From: an uncultured Parabacteroides sp.
GTDB lineage: Bacteria > Bacteroidota > Bacteroidia > Bacteroidales > Tannerellaceae
Direction: 5' to 3'
DNA length: 64,000 nucleotides
NCBI RefSeq assembly: GCF_905196875.1
Contig: NZ_CAJJWO010000024.1
Location: 6,136-70,135 of the forward strand
The notes beneath the pieces are model-generated. The model was not told the origin of the DNA. It did not search any database and saw only the letters and a program-made list of their open reading frames with translations. Within the stretch, counting starts at the first letter, position 1. Every line of letters begins with the position of its first letter. Both the position numbers and the translations under genes were made by a program. Shown here in pieces: positions 63,932 to 64,000 of this stretch.

Positions 63932-64000
63932 ATGAAGATCAAAAAATTTCACGAAAAAGGAGAGGTATCCTTACTGAGCTGTTTCCAACAGCAGGTCAAC
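63932..64000 (+). CDS. Start of an unidentified gene, cut by window edge
   Basis: An ATG at 63932 opens a frame that runs to the window end (MKIKKFHEKGEVSLLSCFQQ and beyond). Only 23 codons are visible, and I do not recognise a family from them. A purine-rich stretch precedes the ATG. Confidence 0.35.
   Translation, partial: MKIKKFHEKGEVSLLSCFQQQVN

Overview
The window looks like a chromosome segment of a gut Bacteroidales species, most likely Parabacteroides or a close relative. The reasons are four SusC/SusD pairs, a hybrid two-component system, a FecR / ECF-sigma / STN-SusC signalling set, Bacteroidetes-type promoters (TTTG, about 19-21 bp, TAnnTTTG), a Porphyromonas-like dipeptidyl peptidase 5, a short type III SerA, and many glycan-degrading enzymes. 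No rRNA or tRNA gene and no CRISPR array was seen. The genus is an inference; the order is well supported.

Layout: 1-4.2 kb, end of a SusC/SusD locus (SusC cut by the window edge). 4.2-6.1 kb, broken AAA-ATPase remnant and a tyrosine recombinase. 6.3-11 kb, housekeeping: rarA, then serC-serA-DUF1015. 11-14.8 kb, leftward pair of a secreted beta-helix-like adhesin and an HU-like/DUF4469 protein; upstream lies an 18-bp perfect inverted repeat around a good promoter that currently points away from the pair, a strong candidate for a phase-variable promoter in the OFF state. 14.8-25 kb, mixed genes: DUF4833, WbuC-like cupin, a possible small RNA, DUF4396 membrane protein, SPOR lipoprotein, DPP5, RluF-like pseudouridine synthase, MATE exporter, two cyclophilins and a DcaP-like porin.

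25.2-36 kb is a polysaccharide utilization locus: HTCS sensor-regulator, SusC, SusD and a GH43 enzyme, probably for arabinogalactan-type beta-galactan. 36.1-40.8 kb is a SusC/SusD-like_2 pair without its own enzyme. 40.9-52.8 kb is an AT-rich locus with FecR anti-sigma, STN-SusC, SusD, GH27, GH89 and a sulfatase, with the ECF sigma factor on the opposite strand at its far end; the enzyme set suggests sulfated, alpha-GlcNAc/alpha-Gal-capped host glycans. 52.9-61.6 kb holds a sugar nucleotidyltransferase, GH51 and GH27 enzymes, a DUF6261 protein with a 41-bp tandem repeat array upstream, an XRE regulator, a three-hairpin palindromic repeat, and a GH35 beta-galactosidase. The window ends with an M13 metallopeptidase and the first 23 codons of another gene.

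The most notable novelty candidates are the putative invertible promoter at 14.6-14.8 kb, the identical C-terminal DDRPVIE tail on two proteins of different families 43 kb apart, the 41-bp repeat array, and several unexplained palindromic or RNA-like elements.
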